DNA from: Telmatactis stephensoni
Taxonomy: Eukaryota; Cnidaria; Anthozoa; Actiniaria; Isophelliidae
Direction of reading: 5' to 3'
Assembly (NCBI GenBank): GCA_029948255.1
Contig: JALIZF010001542.1
Location: forward strand, 1 to 64,000
Length of the DNA stretch: 64,000 bases
The translations under genes were made by a program, and so were the position numbers. This document shows, one piece after another, positions 10,326-19,891 of the stretch. Every line of letters begins with the position of its first letter. The stretch's first letter is position 1. The notes beneath the pieces are model-generated. The model had not been told where the DNA came from. It was given only the letters and a program-made list of their open reading frames with translations, and searched no databases.

Positions 10326-13300
10326 AGCCCACTGCATCAAATCATGCAGTGGGCGAGCACTTGAGTAATGGGGTTTCGATATTTGACAATGTTGTGGGGA
10401 GGTGCCCGGAGGTAATTGTGAAGGTGGGGGATGTAGACGTCGCATGCTTGATTGACACTGGTGCCGAAGTGTCGACCATAACTGAAAGCTTCTTCTTGGA
10501 ATTCCTGTCCCAGGGGAGGGAAGTTTTGAATGTGTCGTCGTACATAAGGATATCCGCTTCACAAGGGCTGGAGATCCCTTACATTGGGTATGTCGAACTT
10601 CAGTTAACAGTGCTGTCTAACACTTTTGAGGGTTTGGGTTTTCTTGTAGTAAAAGACCCTGTGTCTTCCCAAGTCAGTGAAAGGAAAAAGAGAATACCAG
10701 GTATTCTTGGCTCTAATGTGCTTAGAGACATGCGTAAACAATTAGTTTTAAAGTATGGGGAGAACTTTGCAAGTATTATGTCGAACTCTAACCTTAATCA
10801 ATGTGAGAATGCACTCCTACATGCGTTGCAAATATACAAAGTGCCAGTTATGTGCGAAGAGACTGTGGCTGCACCATCAAGTGGTTATGGGAGGGTGCGG
10901 TTGGTAGGGGCTGGTCCAACCCTGATCCCTGCCCGCTCCATTAGGGTCTTAGAAGGGTCTACCAACCCATCATCTGGCGGTCCCTACAGCGCCTTGGTAG
11001 AGCGCATTGAGGCAAATGTCGCTGAGCTCCCAAATGGACTGACTGTTGGGGCCTCCCTTGTTACAGTTGACCGGAGCGGTCTGATCCCGATACAGGTGGC
11101 CAACTTCAGCGACAGAGATGCCTACCTCTACCCAAGGACACCGGTGGCAGTAATTTCTCGTCCAATACTGGAGCCAGAGATTGAGGTTGTAACCATTGAC
11201 GAGAACCATGTTTGTATACGCGAAGCCAAGTCAGAGCCGAAGAGGCAAGATATTGAAGAACTTATTAGCAGAATGGACATTGGAGAGCTTAGCCAATCAC
11301 AACACGAGCAGTTGAAACGAACCCTTGGAAAGTACCAGACTACTTTCAGCAAGGACGATGATGATATTGGGCTATGCAGTCTGGTAGAGCATAAGGTAAA
11401 CCTGACCGATGATCGGCCAATCAAGATTCCCCACCGACGAGTACCACCACACCAATGGGATGAAGTCAGGGAATACATTCAGAAGTCCCTTGATCGTGGC
11501 ATCATCAGAGAATCGTCGAGTCCTTATGCTTCCCCAATCGTTCTGGTACGGAAAAAAGATGGGAAACTTAGGCTGTGTGTGGATTATCGTTGTCTAAATG
11601 CTAAGACCCACAAAGATGCATACCCTTTGCCACGCATCGAAGAGGCGCTTGATGTTTTGAAGGGGGCGGAGTACTTCTGTAGTCTCGACTTAGCCCATGG
11701 GTTTAACCAGGTACCAATGAGGGAGGCTGACATAGAAAAGACAGCTTTCAGGACTGGGACTGGGGGGTTGTACGAGTATGTTCGAATGCCCTTCGGTCTC
11801 TGCAATGCCCCTGGGACATTCATGCGCTTGATGGATAAGGCTTTTGGAGACCTCAATTTCCAAACTTTGCTTGTGTACATAGATGATATCTTAGTTTTTG
11901 GTAGTACTTTTGAGGAGACTTTGCAAAGGCTCGAAACTGTGCTTTCTCGCCTCTACAAACTTAACCTTAAAGTAAAACCTGAGAAGTGCCAACTTTTTAG
12001 AAAGAAGGTAAATTATCTCGGTCATGTGATTTCGAACAAAGGGACGTCCCCTAACCCTGAGAAAGTACGTGCCATCTGTGATTGGTCGAGGCCAGAGACT
12101 CTGCGTGACCTTCGAGGGTTCTTAGGACTGGCCGGGTATTACAGAAGGTTCATCCAAGGGTATGCTGACGTGGCAGCCCCACTTCAAGGTCTTTTAAGGG
12201 GACACGAAGAAACAAAGGGTAAAGGGAAAAACCAAAAAGCACAAAGTAGAAACATATCTATTAAGGAATGCTGGGATTCTGCATGCGAGAGTGCATTTAC
12301 TAAGCTCAAGGAGAAGTTGACTGAAGCCCCAGTACTTGGTTTTCCAGATTTTACTCGAGAATTCATTTTGGAGACTGACGCGAGCTTTCATGGATTAGGC
12401 GCTGTATTGTCACAACAGCAAGACAAAGGACTAGTAGTGTTAGGATATGCCAGTAGGGGTCTCAAGCCTACAGAGCGCAACATGAACAACTATTCCAGCA
12501 TGAAGTTGGAGTTACTGGCATTGTACTGGTCTGTTACCCAGAAGTATCGTGACCTACTGATTGGATCAAAGTTCATTGTATACACTGACAATAACCCCCT
12601 TAGCTACTTGCAAACCACAGCTAAGCTAGGCGCAACTGAAACGCGGTGGGCTGCAGAACTTGCTCAGTTTAACTTTAGCATTAAGTATCGATCAGGACGC
12701 AGCAACAAGAATGCAGATGCTCTAAGTAGAAAGGAGGTTCATGGCGAGGAACCGTCACATTTGAGACTAGAAGAGGTTGTGACTGTACCGTCAGTGGCTC
12801 CTCTAAACACAAGTAGTACCTTTGTGCCTGAATCCATCCAGGTGTGCATTGAAGAGACAACCACGGAGGTCCTCCTACGAGAGTGCCGGGTGAGAACGCC
12901 GTCATCCATCCCTTGTGCTGTTTCCCCACTTCCCTCCATTGGTAAAGAAGACCTGCGTACCATGCAAGCCCTGGATGAGACGATTGCCAGACTGTTGAAC
13001 TACTGGAGAGAGAAGCATCCACCCACCCTTCGCCAGCTGATGAAAGAGGCAAAACCTGCAAGGAAGTTGCTAAGAGAGTGGAAGCACATTGAGGAAGAGC
13101 ATGGTGTCATGTACCGCACTGTACAGCAAGGCGGCCATCAGGTGAAGCAGTTGATACTTCCGAGGCAACTGGTTGGCCAAGTGTTAAAATCAGTCCATGA
13201 TGACCTTGGTCACCAGGCTGTGGAGAAGACAACTCTACTGGCGAGAAGCAGGTGCTTTTGGCCAGGTATGTCAGCTGACATAGCTGCCTATTGCCAAAGG

Positions 13301-14737
13301 TGTGAACGATGTACTCTGGCCAAAGCAGGGAAGCACCTTCACCCCACCATGGGCTCCTTGACAGCTAAAAGACCACTCGAAGTTCTGGCCATGGACTTCA
13401 CTGTATTGGAACGGAGCAGCAGTGGTATGGAGAATGTCTTGGTACTCACTGACATCTTTACAAAGTTCACTCAGACAGTTACAACGAAAGACCAGAAAGC
13501 AGTCACAGTAGCAAAGGCACTTGTCAAAGAATGGTTTGTGAGGTTTGGAGCACCCAAGAGGATCCACAGTGACCAAGGCCGAAATTTCGAAGGTAAAGTC
13601 ATAGAAGCACTGTGTAACATCTACGGGATTGTAAAAAGCCGCACAGCACCGTACCATCCACAGGGGAATGGGCAGTGCGAGCGCTACAACCGAACTATGC
13701 ATGACAGATTGCGGACCTTGGATGCTGCAAAGAAGAAGAAGTGGCCAGAGTTCCTTCCGGAGCTAGTGCATGCATACAACTGCACGCCTCATTCGACAAC
13801 AGGCTACTCCCCCTACTACTTGTTCTTCGGGCGAGAGCCCAATCTACCGGTGGATTATGCACTCGGGCTACAAGAGGATAGTACTGAAGCAAACGTAGAA
13901 TGGCTCACAGAGCATCATGAGAGGCTTGAAGAAGCTTTTCGCTTGGCTTCGGAACGTACTGAGAAGGAGGCTCTTCGTAGACAGAACCTTGACAATGTAA
14001 AAGCAGACCGGACAGACTTACCCATCGGGGCGAGGGTCTTTCTACGAAACCGTGTCCAGGGCCGGAACAAGATGCAAGATGCCTGGAACCCTACACCATT
14101 CAAGGTGGTCAGGAGGATCAACAATAGTAACACCTATGTGGTTGAGTCGCTTGATGAAGAAAGGTGCAGGAGAACAATCTACAGAATAGATATCTTGCAT
14201 GCGAAGAATCTTGTCTGTCACCTTGGATTGTCCGATTCCAAAGCTCCAATTGGCCCTGAGCGAAAGGAAGAAGTGGTTGTACCTTCAAAAGAGCCAGAAG
14301 CCTTGCAGGCTGATTCAGAGGCCGATGCAGACGACCCTGCTGACAGCAACTTTGAACTTCTAATTCAGAGGAGTCAGAGGAGAAAGAATGTTTCTCCCGA
14401 GACTCCAAATGTTTTCACTCCACAGGGTTTGCAGATAACTGAAAGCGACAACAGTACCCCTCCTACAGCAGCTGCTGAAACGGGCGAGCATGAAGCTTAC
14501 GAATCTGTTCTTTCCCAAGACTCAAGTTCCCAAGACACAGCGTCAGACGAAGAGGAACAACAACCAAGGCGTTCTACCCGTGCTGGTGCCGGACAACATT
14601 CCAATCCCTACCATTTACCAAGACCTGCAGTTAGAGAGAATCAAGCAGAGATTGTGTTGGATAATGCCATACTGAATTCTGTGGCCCAATCAAACTTGCT
14701 GATCATGCAGTTGTTAACCAAGAACAATCATATTTAG
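10211..14737 (+). CDS. pol: Gypsy Pol (protease, RT, RNase H, integrase)
   Basis: The -1 frame is open from 10211 to 14737 (1508 codons). Real translation probably enters near 10316-10319 by frameshifting rather than at the first ATG. Protease: LIDTGAEVS near residue 82. RT: from about 430, with VRKKDGKLRLCVDYR, SLDLAHGFNQ, MPFGLCNAP and the catalytic YIDD near 556. RNase H: ETDAS near 722, YTDNNPL near 795, and ADALSR. Integrase: an HHCC zinc-binding block from about 990 (HDDLGH to CQRCERC), and a DDE triad with Asp near 1061 (MDFT), Asp near 1120 (SDQG) and Glu near 1157 (GQCERYN). A GPF/Y-like segment (WNPTPFKVVR) follows near 1295, then an acidic low-complexity tail. There is no envelope frame. 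All catalytic motifs look intact. Confidence 0.93.
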   Translation: MLVMRLHRTCEKKLPQEQRANHNSNQPARNPYTKFKLLEPTASNHAVGEHLSNGVSIFDNVVGRCPEVIVKVGDVDVACLIDTGAEVSTITESFFLEFLSQGREVLNVSSYIRISASQGLEIPYIGYVELQLTVLSNTFEGLGFLVVKDPVSSQVSERKKRIPGILGSNVLRDMRKQLVLKYGENFASIMSNSNLNQCENALLHALQIYKVPVMCEETVAAPSSGYGRVRLVGAGPTLIPARSIRVLEGSTNPSSGGPYSALVERIEANVAELPNGLTVGASLVTVDRSGLIPIQVANFSDRDAYLYPRTPVAVISRPILEPEIEVVTIDENHVCIREAKSEPKRQDIEELISRMDIGELSQSQHEQLKRTLGKYQTTFSKDDDDIGLCSLVEHKVNLTDDRPIKIPHRRVPPHQWDEVREYIQKSLDRGIIRESSSPYASPIVLVRKKDGKLRLCVDYRCLNAKTHKDAYPLPRIEEALDVLKGAEYFCSLDLAHGFNQVPMREADIEKTAFRTGTGGLYEYVRMPFGLCNAPGTFMRLMDKAFGDLNFQTLLVYIDDILVFGSTFEETLQRLETVLSRLYKLNLKVKPEKCQLFRKKVNYLGHVISNKGTSPNPEKVRAICDWSRPETLRDLRGFLGLAGYYRRFIQGYADVAAPLQGLLRGHEETKGKGKNQKAQSRNISIKECWDSACESAFTKLKEKLTEAPVLGFPDFTREFILETDASFHGLGAVLSQQQDKGLVVLGYASRGLKPTERNMNNYSSMKLELLALYWSVTQKYRDLLIGSKFIVYTDNNPLSYLQTTAKLGATETRWAAELAQFNFSIKYRSGRSNKNADALSRKEVHGEEPSHLRLEEVVTVPSVAPLNTSSTFVPESIQVCIEETTTEVLLRECRVRTPSSIPCAVSPLPSIGKEDLRTMQALDETIARLLNYWREKHPPTLRQLMKEAKPARKLLREWKHIEEEHGVMYRTVQQGGHQVKQLILPRQLVGQVLKSVHDDLGHQAVEKTTLLARSRCFWPGMSADIAAYCQRCERCTLAKAGKHLHPTMGSLTAKRPLEVLAMDFTVLERSSSGMENVLVLTDIFTKFTQTVTTKDQKAVTVAKALVKEWFVRFGAPKRIHSDQGRNFEGKVIEALCNIYGIVKSRTAPYHPQGNGQCERYNRTMHDRLRTLDAAKKKKWPEFLPELVHAYNCTPHSTTGYSPYYLFFGREPNLPVDYALGLQEDSTEANVEWLTEHHERLEEAFRLASERTEKEALRRQNLDNVKADRTDLPIGARVFLRNRVQGRNKMQDAWNPTPFKVVRRINNSNTYVVESLDEERCRRTIYRIDILHAKNLVCHLGLSDSKAPIGPERKEEVVVPSKEPEALQADSEADADDPADSNFELLIQRSQRRKNVSPETPNVFTPQGLQITESDNSTPPTAAAETGEHEAYESVLSQDSSSQDTASDEEEQQPRRSTRAGAGQHSNPYHLPRPAVRENQAEIVLDNAILNSVAQSNLLIMQLLTKNNHI
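10310..10354 (+). promoter_or_regulatory. Programmed -1 ribosomal frameshift signal
   Basis: Two overlapping slippery heptamers sit in the gag frame: A AAT TTA (10310-10316) and T TTA AAC (10313-10319). The gag stop is at 10323-10325. After a 7-nt spacer a perfect 10-bp stem forms (GCCCACTGCA at 10327-10336 with TGCAGTGGGC at 10345-10354) around an 8-nt loop. The loop segment TCAAAT could also pair with ATTTGA at 10381-10386 to form a pseudoknot. The shift direction matches the pol frame. Function is inferred from architecture. Confidence 0.85.
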
Positions 14738-14869
14738 AAAGACATTGTATATTATTTAGTTTGTTACAGTTCGTTTAGAAACCTTATAGCCATTTGATCA
14801 ATTAATTAATTTTTAAAGTGTAAGTTAGAATGTCGGTTGTCGGGGACTCCAACCCCAAGCAGGGAAGTA
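14738..14869 (+). other. Gypsy 3' untranslated segment
   Basis: Short non-coding stretch between the pol stop and the 3' LTR. A purine run (AGCAGGGAAG) directly before the LTR is the only polypurine-tract candidate, and it is weak. Confidence 0.5.
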
Positions 14870-15506
14870 TGTGACAGTAGAGATTTGGATTCCCTGTGTC
14901 GCTCGTCAGAGGACTGGGACCGAGTCAATAGTAGTTGTGCTTCGTGAAGATTTACACTGTTTAATTTGTTCTCAAGAAATCAATCAATATCCTGGTAAGA
15001 TTTAGCCATCGTTTTATAATCTTGTTACAGATGCATTGTCTAAGTTTTGCTTTGTCACTTGCTTGAGTTTTGTAGCTCTGTGTATTGTTATTCATAAGTA
15101 TTTTCCTCGATTTAGTTGAGTGACTCTTGTGTTCACGCCATGTGACTCTATTGTATACTCAAGCTAGTTTATCTTGGTAAATCCATGTATTCCTTAGAAG
15201 TATTGTATGAATAAGTATTTAAACTATGTTTTCGCTTTGTTAGGTAATTACTGGTTGCCGTCAGGGTGAGATAAACAGTTGATTTACTTGTATTTTCTAA
15301 GATATATTATTGTATTCATTGTGTATCGGTATTTCTCTGGAAGGATCTATTTATTAGTCGACTAGACTGCAGTGGAATGTATTTTGAATTGAATACTTAA
15401 TACTCTGTTGTAATTAGTCCTTTAGCTAATGTTAATTATTGATATACTAGGTCTTTATTGTCTGTAATAAAGTAAATTGGACGATGTGAAAGTTTCCTGC
15501 GTTACA
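14870..15506 (+). repeat. Gypsy 3' LTR
   Basis: 637 bp with the same termini as the 5' LTR. After the identical first 178 nt (to 15047) it differs by many substitutions and length changes. Confidence 0.93.
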
Positions 15507-15763
15507 AAGCGATTAGAAGCGATTTAATGGCAAAAATTGAGCTCTGATCGTGAGTAGGTCGAGTCGATCTAGTGACTGAAGACTCCGTCCTTGTCTTCTC
15601 CTTTAGTTGGGAAGGGGAGATTTTTTAAAACTCGCTATAATGGCTTGAAATTGCTAATTAAGACTAAAGACGACGTAAACAAGACTTCATGTAAGTGATT
15701 AATTTTTTTATTCATTTTTAACTCTCAGCTCTCAAAGCTTGTATGGGCTTCCTGTGGATAAAC

Positions 15764-17163
15764 AGTGTAAATAGGAGCCAACAAAAGAAGATGATTTTAT
15801 AAAAAGGTCCATCGTTGCTTGCTATAGTTGTGTATTATAATGGTCTTTTTTGAGGATGCAGGTCTCTTGCTGTAGTTGTGTATTATAATATTCATGATGG
15901 AGGATACAGGACCTTGCTGTGGTTGTGTATTACAATTTGCTTGATGAAGGCTACAGGTCTCTTGCTGTGGTTGTGTGCAGAGTGGATAGGAATAGATTCT
16001 TCTAGGTGATGAGGTATAATAAGAGATCCAGTGAAGTCTAATGGAGCTTGGAATAGAGAAGAGGTGCTTGGAAGTGGAGAGGAGGGGTGTGGGGGAGTGA
16101 ATAGGTGAGTGAGTGGAGTGAGAGTGAGTGGGAGAGGTGCTGAGCCCAAGGGGGGGATTAAAAACTAGTTACTAAGGTAAAATATGAGGAGTTGGAAGAT
16201 ATGGAATAAGATATACAATGGAAATAATGGTATAACGATTATGTGAGATAAATAAGTGAAAAATGAAATGGAGAGAGGAGAATGATAAATATAATATAAT
16301 ATAATAATTATATACTTCTTTCTAAATATACAGGTGGACGATAAGGTGGAAGTGAAACTAAAAAATGGCGATAAAAACTCCTACTGTGGAGGAGAAAAAT
16401 GTAAAGAAAGGGGTAACTGGAGTGGAAAATTATAAATATGAATAATTATTAAAAAAGTGTCTTGAAGTCAATGTACATATGTATAATAGATGAAAAAAAA
16501 ATTTTTTTGGTGTGAGACTGTAGGTAACCAGGTTGTCCAAACAGGAGGGAACTCCCTTTGATGGTCGGTGGGGAGGAGGAAAATTGGTGGCTGTCGGCCA
16601 AGGTTTACGGTTGAAGGTTGTTGGGTGTGGGAATAGTGGCAGGCAGATGTTGGGGGTGATGGCGTGTAGGTGGAATTGGCTAATCTTGGGTCTTTGACTC
16701 GGTAGAATGATATCTTGTGTGGAAGGAGGACTTGTCTTGGAGGTTCGGTCTAATGTTCTTGTGATGGAGGTTGGATCTTGTCTTGGTAGAGGATTCTCTT
16801 GAGTAGGAGGTGGGGTGGATGAGTCTTGGAGGTGCAGTTGGAGGATTGTATCTTGCAAAGGGTGGTTGGATCTGTAGGGCTCCGGTGTCTCTTCTTGGTC
16901 GTCCTTTCGTAGAAATCGCTGGCGGGGAGGCTTGGTAGGTGACAGAGGTGGGTGGGATGAGTGATGGGAATTAGGTGTATTATGTGAGTGATGATGGAGT
17001 AAAGGGGAGTATTAGGAGTGTTATGTGAGGGAAGGAAGGGGGGAGGAGGGGAGAATGGGAGGCTAGGGTTGGTATTAGAGGTGGGTGAGATGAGTTAAGA
17101 GGTTATGTGAGTGATGGTGGGGAGGTGGGGTGGGGGGAAGGGGGTGAATTCAATGGCTTTGTG
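15764..17163 (-). other. PLE copy 1 non-coding tail, distal part
   Basis: Nearly identical to the reverse complement of copy 2 (about 22152-23555). It contains an AT-rich tract near 16290-16320 and a pyrimidine-rich minus strand. Open frames here are proline and serine rich and show no GIY-YIG or other domain signature, so I regard them as non-coding. Confidence 0.5.
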
Positions 17164-19398
17164 TTAGTGCGGGGGGGAAGGAGGGTTATGGTTGGACAAG
17201 GAGGGAAGGGTGGAGGAAAAGTTGGTGTGGACAAGGAAATCTCTGAGGTTTCGGTGTCTTTTGTAGGACATAATGGGAGGTTTAGGAAAGATGTGGGAAA
17301 GTTCAGGATTTTTGGAGATGATAAACCATATCGATTTGATAATATTAGAGATGATACGGGCAGATGGATGGAAAGGGATGGTAAAGGGTAGTGGGGGGGT
17401 GGATAGGACTTCACGTGGGGTAGTGTGGAGAGTGAGTAGGTGTTTCTGGCTGTGGGTGATACGTGAAAAAGTGCAGAGGATGTCAGAGTTTTTGTATCCA
17501 CGGGCTATAAGGATGAGTTGAAGTCTGTGAAGATGTTGTAGGAGGTGATGGTCATCAGAAATGAGTCTGCGGTAACGAAGGGCTTGGCTGAATATGGTGC
17601 CAAGTTTACAGGGGGAGGGGTGGTGGGAAGAATGGTGGAGGAGGAGTGTACTGTCGGTGGGTTTAATGTATAGGGTTGACTTTAGGGAGCCTTGGGGGGT
17701 GATGTAAATAGTAGTGTCTAGAAAGTCAACATGTGAGGGCGAGGAGGTGTGTTGGAACTTGATGTGGGGGTGGAAGGAGTTAAGGTGTTCTAGAAAGGAG
17801 TGAAGGGAGGATTGGCCATGGGTCCAAATCATGAAAATGTCATCTATGTATCGTAACCAAGTGTGGGGTTTCTGGGAGTTGGGGCATAGGGAAAGCATTC
17901 GGGATTCAAGTTGTGCCATGAAGATGTTGGCATAGGAGGGGGCGACACGGGTACCCATGGCTGTACCATGGGTTTGGAGGTAGAACTGGTTGTTGAAGGA
18001 GAAAAAATTGTGTTTCAGGATGTAGGTAAGGAATTTCTGGAAGACTGGTAGAGGAGGTATGGGGGTACTAGAGGAGGTGGAGAGGTTGGAAAGGGCTGCA
18101 AGGGTGGAGGCAATACCTTCCTCGTGTGGAATATTAGTATATAGGGAGACAACATCAAGGGTGACTAGAATGGTGTGGGGTGGGAGGGTGTCTGGGATAT
18201 TTAAGACGTGTGTTAAAAAGTGGGTTGAGTCCTTGATGTAAGAAGGGATGAGAGGGACCAGTGGTTTTAGGTAATGGTCGACAAAGATGGAGAGTTTTTC
18301 GGTGGGGGAGTCACACCCAGAGATGATAGGACGTCCTGGTGTGTCCTTTTTGTGGATTTTGGGGAGTAGGTACAATAGGGGGGTTCTTGGTGGAGAGGGG
18401 GGGAGTAGGAATTGGAACGTGTTGGGATCGATGATGTTGGAATTAAGGAGGGAGGTAAGGTATGTGTGGATATCTTGTATAAGGGGGGGTAAGGGGTCGT
18501 GGTAGATGGGGGTATAATATTTGTTATCATTGAGTTGTCTGTGGGCTTCCTGTATGTATGCGCATTCATCCCACAGTACAATGGATCCTCCTTTGTCGGC
18601 CGGTTTGATGACAGTGTGTGGTAGTCGGCGTAGTAGGGTGAGTGCCTGTCTGGTTTCTTTGTTAAGGTTAGGGGTGGTGGGAGAGGTGAGGGAGGGGAGG
18701 CGTGAGCAGATGTTGTCCCAAAGGAGGTTAGAGAAAATAGGGAGGTTTCGGTTCTGGGGGGGAGGGGGGTCCCAGAGGCTGGGGTTGCGGAAGGGTGGTG
18801 GCTGTGAGGAGGCAGAGTGACGGAAATGGTAACGTAAGTAAAGTCGGCGTCTGAAAGTGGAAAAAGAATTGTGTAGGAGGTTTTTGGTGAGAGGTTTAGA
18901 GGTGGGAACAAATTTGAGGCCCTTGTGGAGAAGATGGATTTGAGCTGGTGTTAGGGTGTGGTTGCTGAGGTTAACTATGGATTTGGAGTGGACGGCATGG
19001 TGTAGGTTATTAAGTGCGGTTTTCTTGCGTCGATTTTTAGAGTATCTTGAGGAGTGAGAACGGCGGAGGTGAAAAAGGTTGGGGTTGAGAAGGACATTTC
19101 TGGGGTGGGTGGGTGGGTGGGTGGGTGGGGTAGTGGTGTCAAGTGAGTTGTGTAGGGGGTTGGGGGGGGAATATTGGTGGGGTGCTGAGTTATTTAGGTT
19201 TTGGGTTTGTGAGGGCGCTTGTAAGGGTGGTGGCGAGGGGGGCCTCGGTGGGAAAAAGGGGTGTTTTGGGAGTGGTGAGTAATGGGGTGGGGAGGGGTGA
19301 AGGGGGTTTGGGAAGAGGTGGTAGATGGAGAGTGGTGTCGTGCTAATTCGGTGGCTTGAGAGATGATGGATAGGGCTAAGTCGTGGTTACTAAGTGTT
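17164..19398 (-). CDS. Penelope-like reverse transcriptase
   Basis: The minus-strand frame is open for about 744 codons with no ATG at its upstream limit. It probably continues from the frame upstream across a frameshift or intron. Family blocks in order: LKFVPTSKPLTKNL near 18920, FRRRLYLRYHF near 18840, RQALTLLRRLPHTVIKPADKGG near 18610, YLLPKIHKKDTPGRPIISGC near 18340, VTLDVVSLYTNIPHEEG near 18140, GTAMGTRVAPSYANIF near 17950, and the catalytic RYIDD near 17850, then FLDTTIYI and YRRLISDD. The frame ends at 17164 soon after the thumb, where many animal PLEs continue into a GIY-YIG nuclease; none is seen here. The product would copy element RNA at exposed DNA ends. Copy 2 carries only the last 180 or so codons of this frame. 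Confidence 0.85.
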
Positions 19399-19850
19399 TT
19401 AGTGAGATGTTTGGAGTGGAGTAGGAGGTAGTGGGCTAGCTGGCGTTGTTGGGTGGAATGGTGGTTGTGTAGGGTATGTGTGAGTTTGAGAGCAGTGTCT
19501 AGTAAGGTGGTGTGCCAGTGGTGTGATTTGGCCGGGGAGAGACCAGGTGGTGGGGGAATGGAGGGTAAAAGGTGAGCAGGGGGGTGATGTTGGGACAGGC
19601 GGGATTTGAGGGATGTGGCTTGTGTGCTATGGTGGAAGTACTGGTGTAGTAAATTGGTGTACATGTCACTGAAGGGGCCGTGGAAAGGAGAAAAATGTGA
19701 GGGAGGTGAGGCCGAGGGGGGGTTTGGGTCAAGTAGAGATGGGGGAGACGGGGTGTGTGGGGTGTGGTTTTTGGCATTGGGTGGAGGACACTGGAGTTCA
19801 GGAATCAGTGGTGGAGGAAAAGAAGGGGGTGGAGGAGTGTGGGAGGTGGA
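19194..19850 (-). CDS. PLE N-terminal frame (helical, second frame)
   Basis: Open minus-strand frame, different from the RT frame, overlapping it by about 200 nt. It holds a Pro-rich stretch, then a helical segment (HTTLLDTALKLTHTLHNHH, RQLAHYLLLHSKHLTK, LALSIISQATELARHH), and an ATG at 19662-19664. It reads more like protein than the competing frames and could be the domain upstream of the RT, joined by an indel or a spliced intron. Its function is not recognised. Confidence 0.4.
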   Translation of the reverse strand, partial: STSHTPPPPSFPPPLIPELQCPPPNAKNHTPHTPSPPSLLDPNPPSASPPSHFSPFHGPFSDMYTNLLHQYFHHSTQATSLKSRLSQHHPPAHLLPSIPPPPGLSPAKSHHWHTTLLDTALKLTHTLHNHHSTQQRQLAHYLLLHSKHLTKTLSNHDLALSIISQATELARHHSPSTTSSQTPFTPPHPITHHSQNTPFSHRGPPRHHPYKRPHKPKT

Positions 19851-19891
19851 CCCATTGTAGTTGTGGGGTGTTGAGATAGAAGGAGGATGTG

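Larger units (their letters stand above)
8627..15506 (+). mobile_element. Ty3/Gypsy LTR retrotransposon, full length
   Basis: A 6880-bp element with two LTRs (595 and 637 bp, ends TGTGAC and GTTACA), a tRNA primer site, gag, and pol in the order protease, RT, RNase H, integrase. A 4-bp target duplication AAGC lies at 8623-8626 and 15507-15510. It is inserted in the right arm of the foldback. Both coding frames are open. The LTRs are identical only over their first 178 bp, which is unusual for an element with intact frames. Confidence 0.95.
7798..15756. mobile_element. Long-arm foldback transposon (521-bp arms), split by Gypsy
   Basis: The left arm is 7798-8318, the loop 8319-8351, and the right arm 8352-8626 plus 15511-15756. 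Removing the Gypsy insertion and one AAGC gives two arms of exactly 521 nt that appear perfectly complementary. The termini are CACAGGAAGCCC and its complement. GATAAAC flanks it on both sides (7791-7797 and 15757-15763), and the uninterrupted site is preserved in PLE copy 2 near 23556-23575. It has no coding capacity. The near-perfect arms imply recent origin or ongoing arm homogenisation. Confidence 0.88.

Noticed and set aside
18267..18911. Separate 214-residue minus-strand ORF upstream of the PLE RT
   Set aside because: Shadow frame: the RT-family blocks from 18280 to 18960 are in the other minus-strand frame.
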